Assembly (NCBI GenBank): GCA_016787645.1
Contig: JAEUUF010000015.1
Span: 124,001-188,000, forward strand
Direction of reading: 5' to 3'
DNA from: Cyclobacteriaceae bacterium
Lineage (GTDB): Bacteria > Bacteroidota > Bacteroidia > Cytophagales > Cyclobacteriaceae
Length of the DNA stretch: 64,000 bases
Made by a program: the position numbers and the translations under genes. This document shows, in pieces, positions 26,642-36,882 of this stretch. Within the stretch, counting starts at the first letter, position 1. Every line of letters begins with the position of its first letter. The notes beneath the pieces were generated by a model, which made no database searches, had not been told where the DNA came from, and saw nothing but the letters and a program-made list of their open reading frames with translations.

Positions 26642-29600
26642 ATGAAGGCTTTTACCCTCGCCTCCTTGTTTTGCCTCGCTGCCCTGTCGGTGCACGCTGC
26701 CACCATCTCCTCAACAGGGGCAGGTGGTGATTGGAGCGTGGGAACCACTTGGGTGGGTGGCGTTGTACCTGTCGCAGGTGATGATGTGATCATTGTCAGC
26801 GGAGCCACGGTAACCCTATCTACCAACCAGGCTTGCGCGGCCCTCACCTTGAATGGAAGTGCGATCCTCAATTTCAGCACCAACAGCCGAACACTCACCG
26901 TCAATGGCACGATGACCATGAACGGGACGAGCCAAGTGACCGGAAATAACAACAACCGCATCCTCAGTTTGCAAGGTGACTTCAACATACCCGCAGGACA
27001 AACGGGATCCATTGGGGGCGTGCGCGTTGCCCAAGTCATCACTGGAACTTTTAACCTGGCAGGTACCTTCACACCAACCGACAATACCGGGACAAAAACA
27101 TTTGGTAACGCGATCTTAACCGACGGATGCCTTATTGACGCTTCAGTGACCGAAGCAATAACCATTGCAGGCAACCTTAGCGTTATCCCTGGCACCCCTG
27201 GTCAACATTCAAAAATTGGTCGAATTAGCATCACAGTTACCGGCACAACGCTGGTCACGGGGTACCTGGAATTTGCGAATTCCGGAGCGGGGACGAAGAC
27301 GTTTAACAATACGATCACCGTGGCCGCGGGAGGCACCTGGGATAACATCATCGGAGAGGACCCGGTCATCAACTGTAGCATCGTCAACGACGGCGTTTGG
27401 CCGCAGCCGACCGGAGGGAATGGTCGATACGATGTGAATGTGGCGGGTACATACACGTATTCAGGTACCCGTGAAATCGCATTTACGCGGCTTCGCATTC
27501 AAAGCGCCGCAACTGTGACAAACAAAGGAAGCCTGCTGCTGACGATGACGGGAAACCAGGCCCTCACGGTGAACAGCGGAGGTATCTTCAATAATGGGGA
27601 CGGGATTTCGTCGGCGACACTTACGTTCACTGCATATACCACCGTGGTCAACCTGGGAGGAGGTGGAAGTGTTGTTAATTTCGCAAATGCGAACAACACG
27701 GTTGTCTATTCCTCTTCCAACAACCAGAATGTTTACGCTACCACCTATGACCGACTGGTTTGCTCCGGGAACAATACCGCCACTATTGGCGGCGCGACGA
27801 CGGTCAACACTTCCCTGAGCATTTCAGGTTCCACCATTGTAGATGTTACCGGCGGTACGGACCTCAGTGGTACGGGTACACTCACCATGACGGGCACAAG
27901 TTTGTTGCGAATATCTTCAGCGGGTACGGTTCCGGCCCTTACGGGAGCAGGGCATTCGTTGGCTGCGGGAACAACCATCGAATTCTATCGGGCGGGTGCC
28001 CAAACCGCCGCGAGTAGTGCAAACTATCCATATCAGAATGTACTGATTAGCGGAAACGCCGGATCAGCAGTCAACTTCAATTCGGTCTCTTCGATCGCGG
28101 GTGACTTGACGCTCACCAATGCGGGAACCTTCACGAATGGAGCCGGAACCCCCCCGCTGATCACCGTGGCCGGAGCGTTCAGTTACGGGTCAACAGCAAC
28201 CACGACGCTGAACACCAACCTTGCAGCAGGAAATGTGACCCTGTCCTCTACCGGAGGATTTACTTTTTCCAACCGGACGATTACGATTAATCAAAATGAC
28301 GGATTCTGGGCTGTCACCGGAACACCGGTAATCACTCAAGCGGGTACCGCTCAAGTGGTCTTTACCACAGGGACCAACCAGCAGATTTCCGGGACAACCG
28401 CCCCGACATTTAACCGGTTGGTGATCAACAATAACAACGATGTTACACTTAATGTGAGTACAGCGACCGTGACGGGTACATTGACCCTGACGAATGGACG
28501 CCTGATCACAGGTTCCAATACGGTGGTTATGGCATCAGGATCTTCCGTGGCCCGCACCAACGGATTTGTGGAAGGGAACTTGAACAAGGCCATCGCTTTA
28601 GGAACCAGCACGACGACTTATGAAGTAGGCACCAATGCCGACTACACGCCTGCCAGTATCACGTGCACTTCGGTGACCACGGCGGGGACCCTTACGGTGT
28701 CCAGCGTCGATGGAGATCATCCGGAAATCAATTCGGGGCTCATTGAGCCCAATAACACCGTTAACCGATACTGGAGCATAGCGAACAATGGAATTGTTTT
28801 TTCTACCCTCTCCACAGGAGGACAGATTTCCGGTTCGTTCACCTGGGTAAACGGAGACGAAGATCCGTTGCTGGACAATTCCGCCATTCTGAAATGGTAC
28901 AACAACTCAACCCTCACGTGGACAGGTACTGACCAATTGGATCAAGTCGCGGAGCAAAACCCTCCGATGACGGTAACGACCAACATCGCCACGAATCTTT
29001 GTACCTTCACCATCCTCGATCCAAGTCAATTGCCTACAACCAACCGGGTGGACTTCCAGGTGGGCGAGAAGGTGGATCCTACTTATGTGTATAACCGTCT
29101 CACCGGCGCTAATAACTGGAATAATCTCGCCACCTGGATCCAGCAACGGAGCGGTGTAATATCACTTACCAACGGAAGCGGGACCATTACCGGTGCCTCC
29201 ACCACATTTGCTACTGAACTTGTGGTGGGTGATAAGATCATGCTGATAGCAGATCCGGCAACCGTCTATACAGTTACTTCCATTGGTCCCGGTCAAACCC
29301 TAACGGTTGGACCGGCGGTGCCATCGGTAACCACGTCGGGAGGGTACGGAAGGCAATATATTCCGGGGATCAATTCGCCCACCAGCGATGTGGATGCGGT
29401 AGTGATCGGTAACACGAATATTGCGGATGCTGGAACTACGATCACCCTGGACATTGATGCGCAGATCCTCACCCTGGATGTTGGATCAACCGCAAGAACA
29501 ACCGCACAGGTACTCACTCACCAGAATTCTACCCGGGACCTGGTGGTCTTGGCCAATGCCAACGTAAATCAACCCAGTGGTGCGGCTAGTAATATTTGGA

Positions 29601-31855
29601 ACATCAACGATGGCACCGCCAATGTACTGGGTGATGTCACCATCGGATCGGCCGTCAACACTGTCACCCGCGTTTCCAGAATAAATATAACGACTGGGAC
29701 GTTGAGTGCGGGCAATCTTAAGTTCAGGCCTTTTATAGGGGCTGGCCGGGAAGTGCAAACCATCCTGAATATTTCCGGGGCCGGGACTGTCAACTTATTG
29801 GGTGCACTTACATTTAATGGAAACCGGGGTACACTCAGCAGTGCAGCAGGCAGTACGTTCAATTTTGTTCGTAGTGCCTCCGGGCAAACCATCACTGTAC
29901 CCTCCTCAAGTACAGGGGCATGGGTCTATGCGAATATCCACGCCAACAATACCAGCGCGGCCGGAGTCGCGTTTGGGTTCACTTCGTCGGCCACCAGCGT
30001 CACAGGCAATGTGAGGGTTCAGACAGGTCTGATGACGGTGGGTAATTTTGATATCGTCGGTGCAGCAGGCAGCACTTTCCAGGTAGCCAACGGTGCCACC
30101 TTTGAAATGCGCAGCGGCGCCGGGGGTGGGACAGGATCATTCCCTTCAGGTTTCGGCACGATCTCCCTGGGGGCCACTAGCACGGTCGCCTATAATCAAA
30201 CCGGGAATACCAACCCATGGACGATCGTGACCACGACATATGGTAATCTGATTGTTGGACAAAATGGATCCACTCGAAATTTTCAGCTCGCCAACGCGAC
30301 TACCACGGTTGTTAGTGACCTTACAGTTGGCAGCGGAACATCAACACCAACTTTGCGCGCGACTGGAGCGGCCACCCTTACTGTTTCTGGCAACATCACG
30401 ATCAATTCCCTCGCCAGTCTGGATGCCTCTAACATCACCAACCTGAATGTGGGTGGTAACTGGACCGATGACGGGGATTTTACCGAATCAACCAATACAG
30501 TAACCTTTAACAGCCCCGCCGCCAACGTGCTTCAAACCCTTGGCGGATCGGTGGCCGAGACGTTCAATAACCTGACCATCAACGGAAGCGCAGCCACCGA
30601 TGTAGTGCGGATGACCAACAATGCAACCGTATTGAACAACCTTGTGCTGACCCAGGGAGGGTTGGAGCTGAATGGAAATACGCTGACAGTCAGCAATAGC
30701 GCGGTAGGCGCGATATCAAGAACCAGCGGGTATGTCAAGAGCGAAAGTGTTACAGCACCGTATGGGACCCTTAGGTGGTTTATCAACAATACCACAGGCT
30801 CCCATGTTTACCCGTTCGGAGTATCATCTACGCAGTATATCCCGGTAACTTTGAATGTGACTGTCGCCGGGAACCGCGGAGTTGGGTCGGGTTATGTACC
30901 GATTTCTACTTATGCCACAGCGGCTACTAACCCTCCGGGTGAATACCCATCTGGCGTAACCAACCTGAATGGAACTACCGGTGGAGCTTCGGTGACAGAC
31001 CGCTACTGGAACATTACGTTGGGATCGTCCGAATTTGCCACAACACGCCCTACCTCCACCGTGACCTTTACGGCCCTTAATACGGAAAAGCCCACTACAT
31101 GGACTGCCATCGGGGAGCCACCAACAAATCCCAATCAATTGGTAGCACAACGATGGAATACAGCCGCTTACTGGGACCCGGCCCAGACTAGCCCGGCACA
31201 GAGCTATACCAATAATTCACCAGCCGCTGGCACCTTCCAGGTGGCAGTTCCTTCGGTTACCAACTACTCGACTTCCTGGACGATTACAGATTCTTCTGTT
31301 CCGCTGCCGATCGAGTTACTGAGTTTTACGGCGACTGTCAAAAATGGTATGGTTGAATTGAACTGGGTGACGGAGACCGAAATGAACAATGACCATTTCA
31401 TCGTGCAGCGCACTTCCTCTGGAGAGGATTTTGAAGACGTCGCCAAGATCAAAGGGAAAGGGACCACAACCCAACGGCAGCGTTATTCGGCGATCGACGC
31501 AGTACCCATGCCTGGGAGGATTTATTATCGATTGAAGCAAACGGACTTCGATGGTACAACGGCTTATTCCAAATTGGTTTCAGTCGATGTGCCAGATTCA
31601 TTCTTCAGAACCGTTTACCCCAATCCTAGCACCGGTGCCGAGCTGAATGTTGCACTCTCGCTGGGAGACATTGGGAAGAAGGCAGGAATTCACATTGTTG
31701 ATGTCACCGGTAAAGAAGTCTATCAAAGCAAACCTTTCCTTGTGGAAAGCAGGGTGGTTCAATGGCAACTCAGTACGGCACTTCCGGCCGGAATCTATTT
31801 CATTTCGATTGTACTCGAGAATGAGATCAAGCAGGTTAAGCTGATTGTAAGGTAA
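26642..31855 (+). CDS. Giant secreted repeat protein with T9SS type A sorting domain
   Basis: 1737 residues from the ATG at 26642 (the frame opens 18 bases earlier). Signal peptide MKAFTLASLF...VHA. Most of the protein is Thr/Asn/Gly-rich beta-helix-like sequence with endlessly varied strands such as TLTVNGT and LTLTNG; two modules begin with a W-x3-TW pattern (GDWSVGTTW near residue 30, NNWNNLATW near 820). Around residue 1560 comes PLPIELLSFTAT and a fibronectin-like segment common in secreted Bacteroidota proteins. The last roughly 80 residues are a type IX sorting domain (VYPNPSTG, VDVTGKEVY, GIYFISI...VKLIVR). Surface adhesin or matrix protein is likely; the ligand is unknown. Confidence 0.88.
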   Translation: MKAFTLASLFCLAALSVHAATISSTGAGGDWSVGTTWVGGVVPVAGDDVIIVSGATVTLSTNQACAALTLNGSAILNFSTNSRTLTVNGTMTMNGTSQVTGNNNNRILSLQGDFNIPAGQTGSIGGVRVAQVITGTFNLAGTFTPTDNTGTKTFGNAILTDGCLIDASVTEAITIAGNLSVIPGTPGQHSKIGRISITVTGTTLVTGYLEFANSGAGTKTFNNTITVAAGGTWDNIIGEDPVINCSIVNDGVWPQPTGGNGRYDVNVAGTYTYSGTREIAFTRLRIQSAATVTNKGSLLLTMTGNQALTVNSGGIFNNGDGISSATLTFTAYTTVVNLGGGGSVVNFANANNTVVYSSSNNQNVYATTYDRLVCSGNNTATIGGATTVNTSLSISGSTIVDVTGGTDLSGTGTLTMTGTSLLRISSAGTVPALTGAGHSLAAGTTIEFYRAGAQTAASSANYPYQNVLISGNAGSAVNFNSVSSIAGDLTLTNAGTFTNGAGTPPLITVAGAFSYGSTATTTLNTNLAAGNVTLSSTGGFTFSNRTITINQNDGFWAVTGTPVITQAGTAQVVFTTGTNQQISGTTAPTFNRLVINNNNDVTLNVSTATVTGTLTLTNGRLITGSNTVVMASGSSVARTNGFVEGNLNKAIALGTSTTTYEVGTNADYTPASITCTSVTTAGTLTVSSVDGDHPEINSGLIEPNNTVNRYWSIANNGIVFSTLSTGGQISGSFTWVNGDEDPLLDNSAILKWYNNSTLTWTGTDQLDQVAEQNPPMTVTTNIATNLCTFTILDPSQLPTTNRVDFQVGEKVDPTYVYNRLTGANNWNNLATWIQQRSGVISLTNGSGTITGASTTFATELVVGDKIMLIADPATVYTVTSIGPGQTLTVGPAVPSVTTSGGYGRQYIPGINSPTSDVDAVVIGNTNIADAGTTITLDIDAQILTLDVGSTARTTAQVLTHQNSTRDLVVLANANVNQPSGAASNIWNINDGTANVLGDVTIGSAVNTVTRVSRINITTGTLSAGNLKFRPFIGAGREVQTILNISGAGTVNLLGALTFNGNRGTLSSAAGSTFNFVRSASGQTITVPSSSTGAWVYANIHANNTSAAGVAFGFTSSATSVTGNVRVQTGLMTVGNFDIVGAAGSTFQVANGATFEMRSGAGGGTGSFPSGFGTISLGATSTVAYNQTGNTNPWTIVTTTYGNLIVGQNGSTRNFQLANATTTVVSDLTVGSGTSTPTLRATGAATLTVSGNITINSLASLDASNITNLNVGGNWTDDGDFTESTNTVTFNSPAANVLQTLGGSVAETFNNLTINGSAATDVVRMTNNATVLNNLVLTQGGLELNGNTLTVSNSAVGAISRTSGYVKSESVTAPYGTLRWFINNTTGSHVYPFGVSSTQYIPVTLNVTVAGNRGVGSGYVPISTYATAATNPPGEYPSGVTNLNGTTGGASVTDRYWNITLGSSEFATTRPTSTVTFTALNTEKPTTWTAIGEPPTNPNQLVAQRWNTAAYWDPAQTSPAQSYTNNSPAAGTFQVAVPSVTNYSTSWTITDSSVPLPIELLSFTATVKNGMVELNWVTETEMNNDHFIVQRTSSGEDFEDVAKIKGKGTTTQRQRYSAIDAVPMPGRIYYRLKQTDFDGTTAYSKLVSVDVPDSFFRTVYPNPSTGAELNVALSLGDIGKKAGIHIVDVTGKEVYQSKPFLVESRVVQWQLSTALPAGIYFISIVLENEIKQVKLIVR

Positions 31856-31858
31856 GCG

Positions 31859-33742
31859 CTAGTAGGCCCTGACCAGGCGACCTTCCATATAGTTTACATA
31901 CGATTGATTCGCGACCCGCATCCCGCCGGGAGTAGGGTAGTTGCCCGTGAAATACCAGTCACCCGAATGACCCGGGATGGCTTTGTGAAGCGCTTCCACA
32001 GTTTGGAAAACCACCTTAAGCTCTGCTTTCATATTTGCGGGCTTCACGATGTCGGCGATCTTGTCGGAAATCTCCTCGTAGGTAAACTGATCGTAGAGTT
32101 GTTTTACGTGATTGACCGGAGCCGGATCACTGGCGGCCCGAAGGCATTTTTCATACACCTCGCCCAGCATGAAATCTTTTCCCTGTTCCTTGAGGAGCTG
32201 GATCACCGCGCGGAAAGCAACGAAATCGCCCATGCGGCTCATGTCAATGCCATAACAATCCGGGAAGCGAATTTGCGGGGCGGATGATACCACCACGATC
32301 CGTTTCGGGGCCAGGCGATCAAGCATCTGAAGAATGCTCTTTTCGAGCGTAGTGCCTCGAACGATTGAGTCATCAATCACCACCAGGGTGTCCTTGTCCT
32401 TCTTCACTACTTCATAGGTGGTATCGTAGACATGGGCCACCAATTCGTCGCGGGAATCATCGTCGGTAATGAAGGTCCGTAACTTGGCGTCCTTGATAAC
32501 GATCTTTTCGATGCGCGGACGGAAGGAAAGGATGTCCTCCAATGAATCTACGGAAGGCTTGCCATCAATGATGATTTCGGTTTGGCGGCGTACCAGGTAA
32601 TTCTCAATCTCCGCCATCATTCCATAAAAGGCGGTCTCAGCCGTATTCGGAATGTAGGAGAAGATGGTGTTCTTGAGGTCGAAATTGATGGCCTTGAGTA
32701 CTTGCGGCACCAACAACTTGCCCAGCATCTTCCGCTCGCGGTAGATATCCGGGTCGTTTCCGCGGGAGAAGTAGATGCGTTCAAAGCTGCACGCTGTCTT
32801 CTCGCTGGTGGGTAGAATCGGGTGCTGCGCGAATTCACCACTCTTGGTGATCACGAGCGCATGACCGGGTTTCACTTCTTCAATCTGGTTATAGTCCACA
32901 TTGAATGCGGTCTTGATGGCCGGCTTCTCGGAAGCCACCACCACTACTTCGTCATCTGCATAGAAGTATGCAGGCCGGATGCCATTCGGGTCACGAACGA
33001 CAAATGCAGAACCTGAACCGATCAGGCCTGCCATAGTGTATCCTCCGTCGAAATCCTTGCAGGCCCGCTTAAGAATTCGGGCAAGATCGATTTCGTTTTC
33101 AATGATGTCGGAGATTTCCTGGTTGGAGAACTGGTCCTTGTAACGCTCAAACTGTGTCTGGACCTCTTCATCGAGGAAATGCCCGATCTTCTCCATCACG
33201 GTAACCGTGTCCACCTTTTCTTTGGGGTGTTGTCCAAGCTTTACCAGGATGTCAAAAAGCTCATCCACGTTGGTCATGTTGAAATTACCTGCCATGACGA
33301 GGTTCCTGCTGCGCCAGTTGTTTTGTCGCAGGAAGGGATGAACGTTTTCGATGGAATTGAAGCCATGGGTGCCATACCGCAGGTGACCCAACCAGAGTTC
33401 TCCGAAGAAGGCGAGGTTCCGTTTCAGCCACTTTTCGTCCTTAAACTTGTCCTTGCCGGCTTTCTGGGCCTTGCGGTATTTCTTGCCAATTTTCTTGAAA
33501 AGACTGGCCACGGGCTGACTTTTCATTGACCGGTACCGGCTGATGTAGCGATAACCGGGCTCTTGATCCAGCTTGATATTGGCTATTCCGGCACCGTCCT
33601 GACCACGGTTATGCTGTTTTTCCATCAGGATGTACATCTTGTTCAGCCCGTAGGTAGCCCCATACTTTTCCAGGTAGTACGACATGGGCTTGCGCAACCG
33701 TACCAGGGCAATCCCGCACTCATGAAGAATGGTGTCGCTCAT
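31859..33742 (-). CDS. PurF-like amidophosphoribosyltransferase, long Bacteroidota form
   Basis: 627 residues from the ATG at 33742 (the promoter box at 33758-33765 rules out 33760). Class II glutamine amidotransferase domain with the nucleophile at Cys9 in HECGI, followed by RGQDGAGIA and GHLRYGTHG, and a phosphoribosyltransferase domain with the PRPP loop VVIDDSIVRGTT. It is about 120-150 residues longer than ordinary PurF: a Lys-rich insertion lies around residues 80-110 and the C-terminal region is extended. Residues before Cys9 may be a propeptide. Many Bacteroidota carry such a form in addition to a standard PurF; whether it makes phosphoribosylamine or another ribosylated product is not known from sequence. 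Confidence 0.83.
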   Translation of the reverse strand: MSDTILHECGIALVRLRKPMSYYLEKYGATYGLNKMYILMEKQHNRGQDGAGIANIKLDQEPGYRYISRYRSMKSQPVASLFKKIGKKYRKAQKAGKDKFKDEKWLKRNLAFFGELWLGHLRYGTHGFNSIENVHPFLRQNNWRSRNLVMAGNFNMTNVDELFDILVKLGQHPKEKVDTVTVMEKIGHFLDEEVQTQFERYKDQFSNQEISDIIENEIDLARILKRACKDFDGGYTMAGLIGSGSAFVVRDPNGIRPAYFYADDEVVVVASEKPAIKTAFNVDYNQIEEVKPGHALVITKSGEFAQHPILPTSEKTACSFERIYFSRGNDPDIYRERKMLGKLLVPQVLKAINFDLKNTIFSYIPNTAETAFYGMMAEIENYLVRRQTEIIIDGKPSVDSLEDILSFRPRIEKIVIKDAKLRTFITDDDSRDELVAHVYDTTYEVVKKDKDTLVVIDDSIVRGTTLEKSILQMLDRLAPKRIVVVSSAPQIRFPDCYGIDMSRMGDFVAFRAVIQLLKEQGKDFMLGEVYEKCLRAASDPAPVNHVKQLYDQFTYEEISDKIADIVKPANMKAELKVVFQTVEALHKAIPGHSGDWYFTGNYPTPGGMRVANQSYVNYMEGRLVRAY

Positions 33743-33757
33743 GCGAAAATCAAAGGG

Positions 33758-33765
33758 CAAAGGTA
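33758..33765 (-). promoter_or_regulatory. Candidate -7 box for the long PurF-like gene
   Basis: TACCTTTG on the minus strand, perfect TAnnTTTG, ending 15 bases before the ATG at 33742. It overlaps the upstream in-frame start candidate at 33760, so it decides the start. Confidence 0.48.
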
Positions 33766-33802
33766 ATCGGAATCGGGTTGCCGTTCAACCGGCGGATGAA
33801 AC

Positions 33803-35875
33803 TTAGCGGGTCACGGCCTCCTGGGGCACTTCAGCGGCAACGTCGGCCTTGGGAAGTGTGAAGTAGAAGGTGGATCCCTCGCCCACCTTGCTTTCAAAAC
33901 CAATCTTTCCGCCAATCTTTTCGACAAACTCCTTGCACAGGATCAGGCCAAGCCCGGTACCCTTTTCGTTGGCGGTCCCACGCGTGCTGTAGCTGGAGGT
34001 CTTGGTAAAGAGGAACTCCTGTACTTCAGGTTTGATGCCGATGCCTGTATCGCTGACCGAAACCAGTAGTTCATGGTCGCGTTCCTGGGCATCTACCCAA
34101 ATGCGCCCGCCCGATTCCGTGAACTTGATTGCATTGAGAATCAGGTTACGGAGAATCAGGTTGATGATGTTACGGTCGCCGATCCCCATCAAGTGTCGTT
34201 CAATTCGATTTTCAAATTGGATGTTTTTGGGGTACAGGGTTTTGAGTGCCACAAAACTTTCGTCGGTCACGTCGGCCAGGTTTACCGGTTCACGGTGCAG
34301 GGTCAGTTTGTCCATCTGGAGGAGTGTCCAGTCCAGGAGGTTGCTGATGAGCGTGCGGGTGTGGTTGAATTGCGTCCGAAGCGAGTCGGTCAGGTTGGCA
34401 AATTCTTCGGGGGAAATCTTCTGACGGCTTAACAAATCAAGTGTACCGCTCAATGCATTCATCGGCGACCGGAGGTCGTGCGAAATAATCGAGAAGAACT
34501 TATCCTTTACCTGGTTGAGTTGCTCCAGTTCGACGCTTCTTCGTTTGATTTCTTCCTGGTGGTCGAGGAGTAAACGGTTGATACGTTTACGCCGACGTCC
34601 ACTGCGGTACACCGTGTACAACAGAATAATGGACAAGACGGCTACGATCACGAGGATGTTCTGAATGAGTTCCTGCCTCCGAATTTCCGAGAACTGTTTT
34701 TGCTGAATTTCACTCAATGCCTGGATTTCCAGGTCTTTGTTCATGGTCTGGAAGCGTACTTCCTCCTGGAGGAGTTTCTCCATGGTGGCTTTGCTGAACA
34801 GGCTGTCGCGGAGGCCATCGTGACGACGGTGAAAGCTTAACGCCTTCTGAAAATCTTTCTTGCTCTCATACAGAGCGGCCAATGCGTTATAAGTGTCGAG
34901 GGTGAGATTTCGGGCATTAAGTTCTTTGGCGGAAGCCAAACTCCTTTGGAATAGCTTCAGTGCCTCGTCATACTGGCCTAACTTTGCCATGGCCCGCCCC
35001 GAACCGAGGTTGCACTCAGCGAGTGTAAAGTGGTTGCTGATTACTGCCTGGTCCATCCGAACGGAATCGAAATAGGCCAGCGACTTGGTATACTCGCCTT
35101 TGTCCAGGTACACATTGGCCAGGTTGATCAGCGTTCGAGGCAATAGAACTCGAATTTTTAATTTCCGACAAAGTGCCAATGATGCGAGTAGGTTCTTTTC
35201 GGCATTTACAAAGTCTCCTTTCTTCCTGAACAGCTCACCCACCTCAACCCGGGAGTAGGCGGGACCGAGTTCGTCTTTGATAGCCTCGCTGATCTTCTCT
35301 GAAGCCGCCAGATGTTGATAGGCAAGGTCAAATTGACCCAGTTGGGTAAAAACGGTGCCCATATTATGCAGGGCCACACCCATCATCAGGGAATCCTTCT
35401 GATTGGGTATTTCATGAAAGCGTCTGGTGATCCGGAAACTCTCGCCGAGGTAGTAGTACGCATCCGCGTATTCGCCCATATCCCGGTAGTCATTGCCGAT
35501 ATCGATATATGCCTTCGCAAGGTTCGAGCTGTCTTTATGCTGAGCATACAGACTGGCACATTGAAGGTCGTATTTCAACGCCTCAGCATAATCACCCTCC
35601 ATGGTCTCCAGGAAAGCCAGCCGCAGGAATGCTCGACCTTTGGCCCAGTCTCCCAACTTGCCGGACAGTTCGACCGCGTCATTGGCGTACCTGCGTGATT
35701 GCCTGTAATCGGAATATTCTGCTGCTTCAGACAGTTGCATGAGCAGCAGAAATTTCACGGAGTCATTGCTCTCTTTATCCAACAATTGCCTGAGGCTGTC
35801 CATGGAAACTTGTGCCTGCGCGAAGACCGAGGTCAACACCAGGAAGGCCAGGAGCATAGATCTTAAGACAGCCAT
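33803..35875 (-). CDS. TPR-containing membrane sensor histidine kinase
   Basis: 690 residues from the ATG at 35875 (a TTG lies three codons upstream). Signal peptide MAVLRSMLLAF...AQAQ; about eight TPR-like helical repeats (roughly 40-390) in the periplasm; one transmembrane helix (ILVIVAVLSIILLYTVY); a coiled linker; then a HisKA domain with phospho-acceptor His in SIISHDLRSP and a HATPase domain with the N box (LRNLILNAIKF), DTGIGI and GTGLGL motifs. There is no receiver domain and no response regulator gene nearby, so the partner is elsewhere. TPR-input kinases are common in Bacteroidota; the signal is unknown. Confidence 0.9.
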   Translation of the reverse strand: MAVLRSMLLAFLVLTSVFAQAQVSMDSLRQLLDKESNDSVKFLLLMQLSEAAEYSDYRQSRRYANDAVELSGKLGDWAKGRAFLRLAFLETMEGDYAEALKYDLQCASLYAQHKDSSNLAKAYIDIGNDYRDMGEYADAYYYLGESFRITRRFHEIPNQKDSLMMGVALHNMGTVFTQLGQFDLAYQHLAASEKISEAIKDELGPAYSRVEVGELFRKKGDFVNAEKNLLASLALCRKLKIRVLLPRTLINLANVYLDKGEYTKSLAYFDSVRMDQAVISNHFTLAECNLGSGRAMAKLGQYDEALKLFQRSLASAKELNARNLTLDTYNALAALYESKKDFQKALSFHRRHDGLRDSLFSKATMEKLLQEEVRFQTMNKDLEIQALSEIQQKQFSEIRRQELIQNILVIVAVLSIILLYTVYRSGRRRKRINRLLLDHQEEIKRRSVELEQLNQVKDKFFSIISHDLRSPMNALSGTLDLLSRQKISPEEFANLTDSLRTQFNHTRTLISNLLDWTLLQMDKLTLHREPVNLADVTDESFVALKTLYPKNIQFENRIERHLMGIGDRNIINLILRNLILNAIKFTESGGRIWVDAQERDHELLVSVSDTGIGIKPEVQEFLFTKTSSYSTRGTANEKGTGLGLILCKEFVEKIGGKIGFESKVGEGSTFYFTLPKADVAAEVPQEAVTR

Positions 35876-35991
35876 AGCAACCAACGTTACTCACCTTTCG
35901 ACAAAGGGTGAGGGATCACAAATATGGGGCATTTGTCCTGTCGAAATTATTCAAAAATGATCGAAATCCTACATCAACAAACCTTGAGCGA

Positions 35992-36801
35992 TCAACCCCA
36001 AAGTGGATATTTTTCAAGATGTACCGCTTCTGTGAAGAACAAGCGCGTGGAAGCCTCAAAAGACTCTGTGAAATCAGAGACGAGGAAGTGATCGGTGCCT
36101 CTTGTTTCAGGGTTCAGCAATTGGGCAGATGAAAGATAGTTCCATAAGGCTTCGGCTACCACTTCAGAGGAATCCAGGATGGGTATCCGCCCGCTGAAGA
36201 AGGCGTCAATCTCCTTCCTGATCAGTGGGTAGTGGGTACAGCCCAGGACGAGTGCTTCAATGGGAGCCAGTCGTGGATCGTTAAGATAGGAGTGAATGAT
36301 ATCGTGGCTGATGCGGTTGTCAAAGAAGCCTTCTTCAATCATGGGTACCAACAGCGGAGTGGGCAGTGATATAAGCGTTACTCCTGAGTTTCGCTCTTCA
36401 AGTTTTCTTGCATATATCCCAGACTGGATTGTGCGTTTGGTACCAATCAATCCCACCTTCCGGTTGGCAAAGTCGCGCGTAACCAACTCAACCATCGGAT
36501 CAATGACGTTAATTACTTCTACGGCGCCATGCACATATTCTCGCAGGAGATCGTACGCTGCAGAACTCGCCGAGTTACATGCGATCACGATCACCTTGCA
36601 ATTCCGGCGCAAGAGGACGTCGGCAATCTTTATGGAATAGGCCTGGATCGCGGCTTCCGATTTGTCGCCGTAAGGCAAGTGCGCCGTATCGCCAAAATAG
36701 AGGAGACTTTCATTCGGCATACGCTGTCGGATGGCGTGTGCCACCGTAAGTCCGCCAATGCCGCTGTCGAAGATGCCGATGGGTTGAGATGCTTCTGCCA
36801 C
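35992..36801 (-). CDS. murI: Glutamate racemase
   Basis: Makes D-glutamate for peptidoglycan. 269 residues with IGIFDSGIGGLTV, FGDTAHLPYG and the two catalytic cysteines C75 (ACNSAS) and C188 (GCTHYP). The only start that gives the full N-terminus is a GTG at 36801. Divergent from fabI with an 81-base gap; a CAACTTTG box at 36806-36813 is one mismatch from the -7 consensus and would leave almost no leader. Confidence 0.93.
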   Translation of the reverse strand: MAEASQPIGIFDSGIGGLTVAHAIRQRMPNESLLYFGDTAHLPYGDKSEAAIQAYSIKIADVLLRRNCKVIVIACNSASSAAYDLLREYVHGAVEVINVIDPMVELVTRDFANRKVGLIGTKRTIQSGIYARKLEERNSGVTLISLPTPLLVPMIEEGFFDNRISHDIIHSYLNDPRLAPIEALVLGCTHYPLIRKEIDAFFSGRIPILDSSEVVAEALWNYLSSAQLLNPETRGTDHFLVSDFTESFEASTRLFFTEAVHLEKYPLWG

Positions 36802-36882
36802 ACCGCAAAGTTGATACTTGGCGCGAACTGTCCGCTACTAAACCTGATTTTTGTATTATTGTGCCTTACAAACCGACCCACT

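Noticed and set aside
26506-27195. Minus-strand frame of 229 codons over the start of the T9SS protein
   Set aside because: Low-complexity Val/Pro/Thr composition results from the Thr/Asn-rich repeat coding on the other strand.
26642-31855. Repetitive DNA here as a CRISPR array or tandem repeat
   Set aside because: The repetition is at protein level only; there are no identical direct repeats with regular spacers, and the reading frame is continuous.
36529-36882. N-terminal extension of FabI
   Set aside because: It would run antisense through murI and has no similarity to FabI; the standard N-terminus begins at the ATG at 36883.
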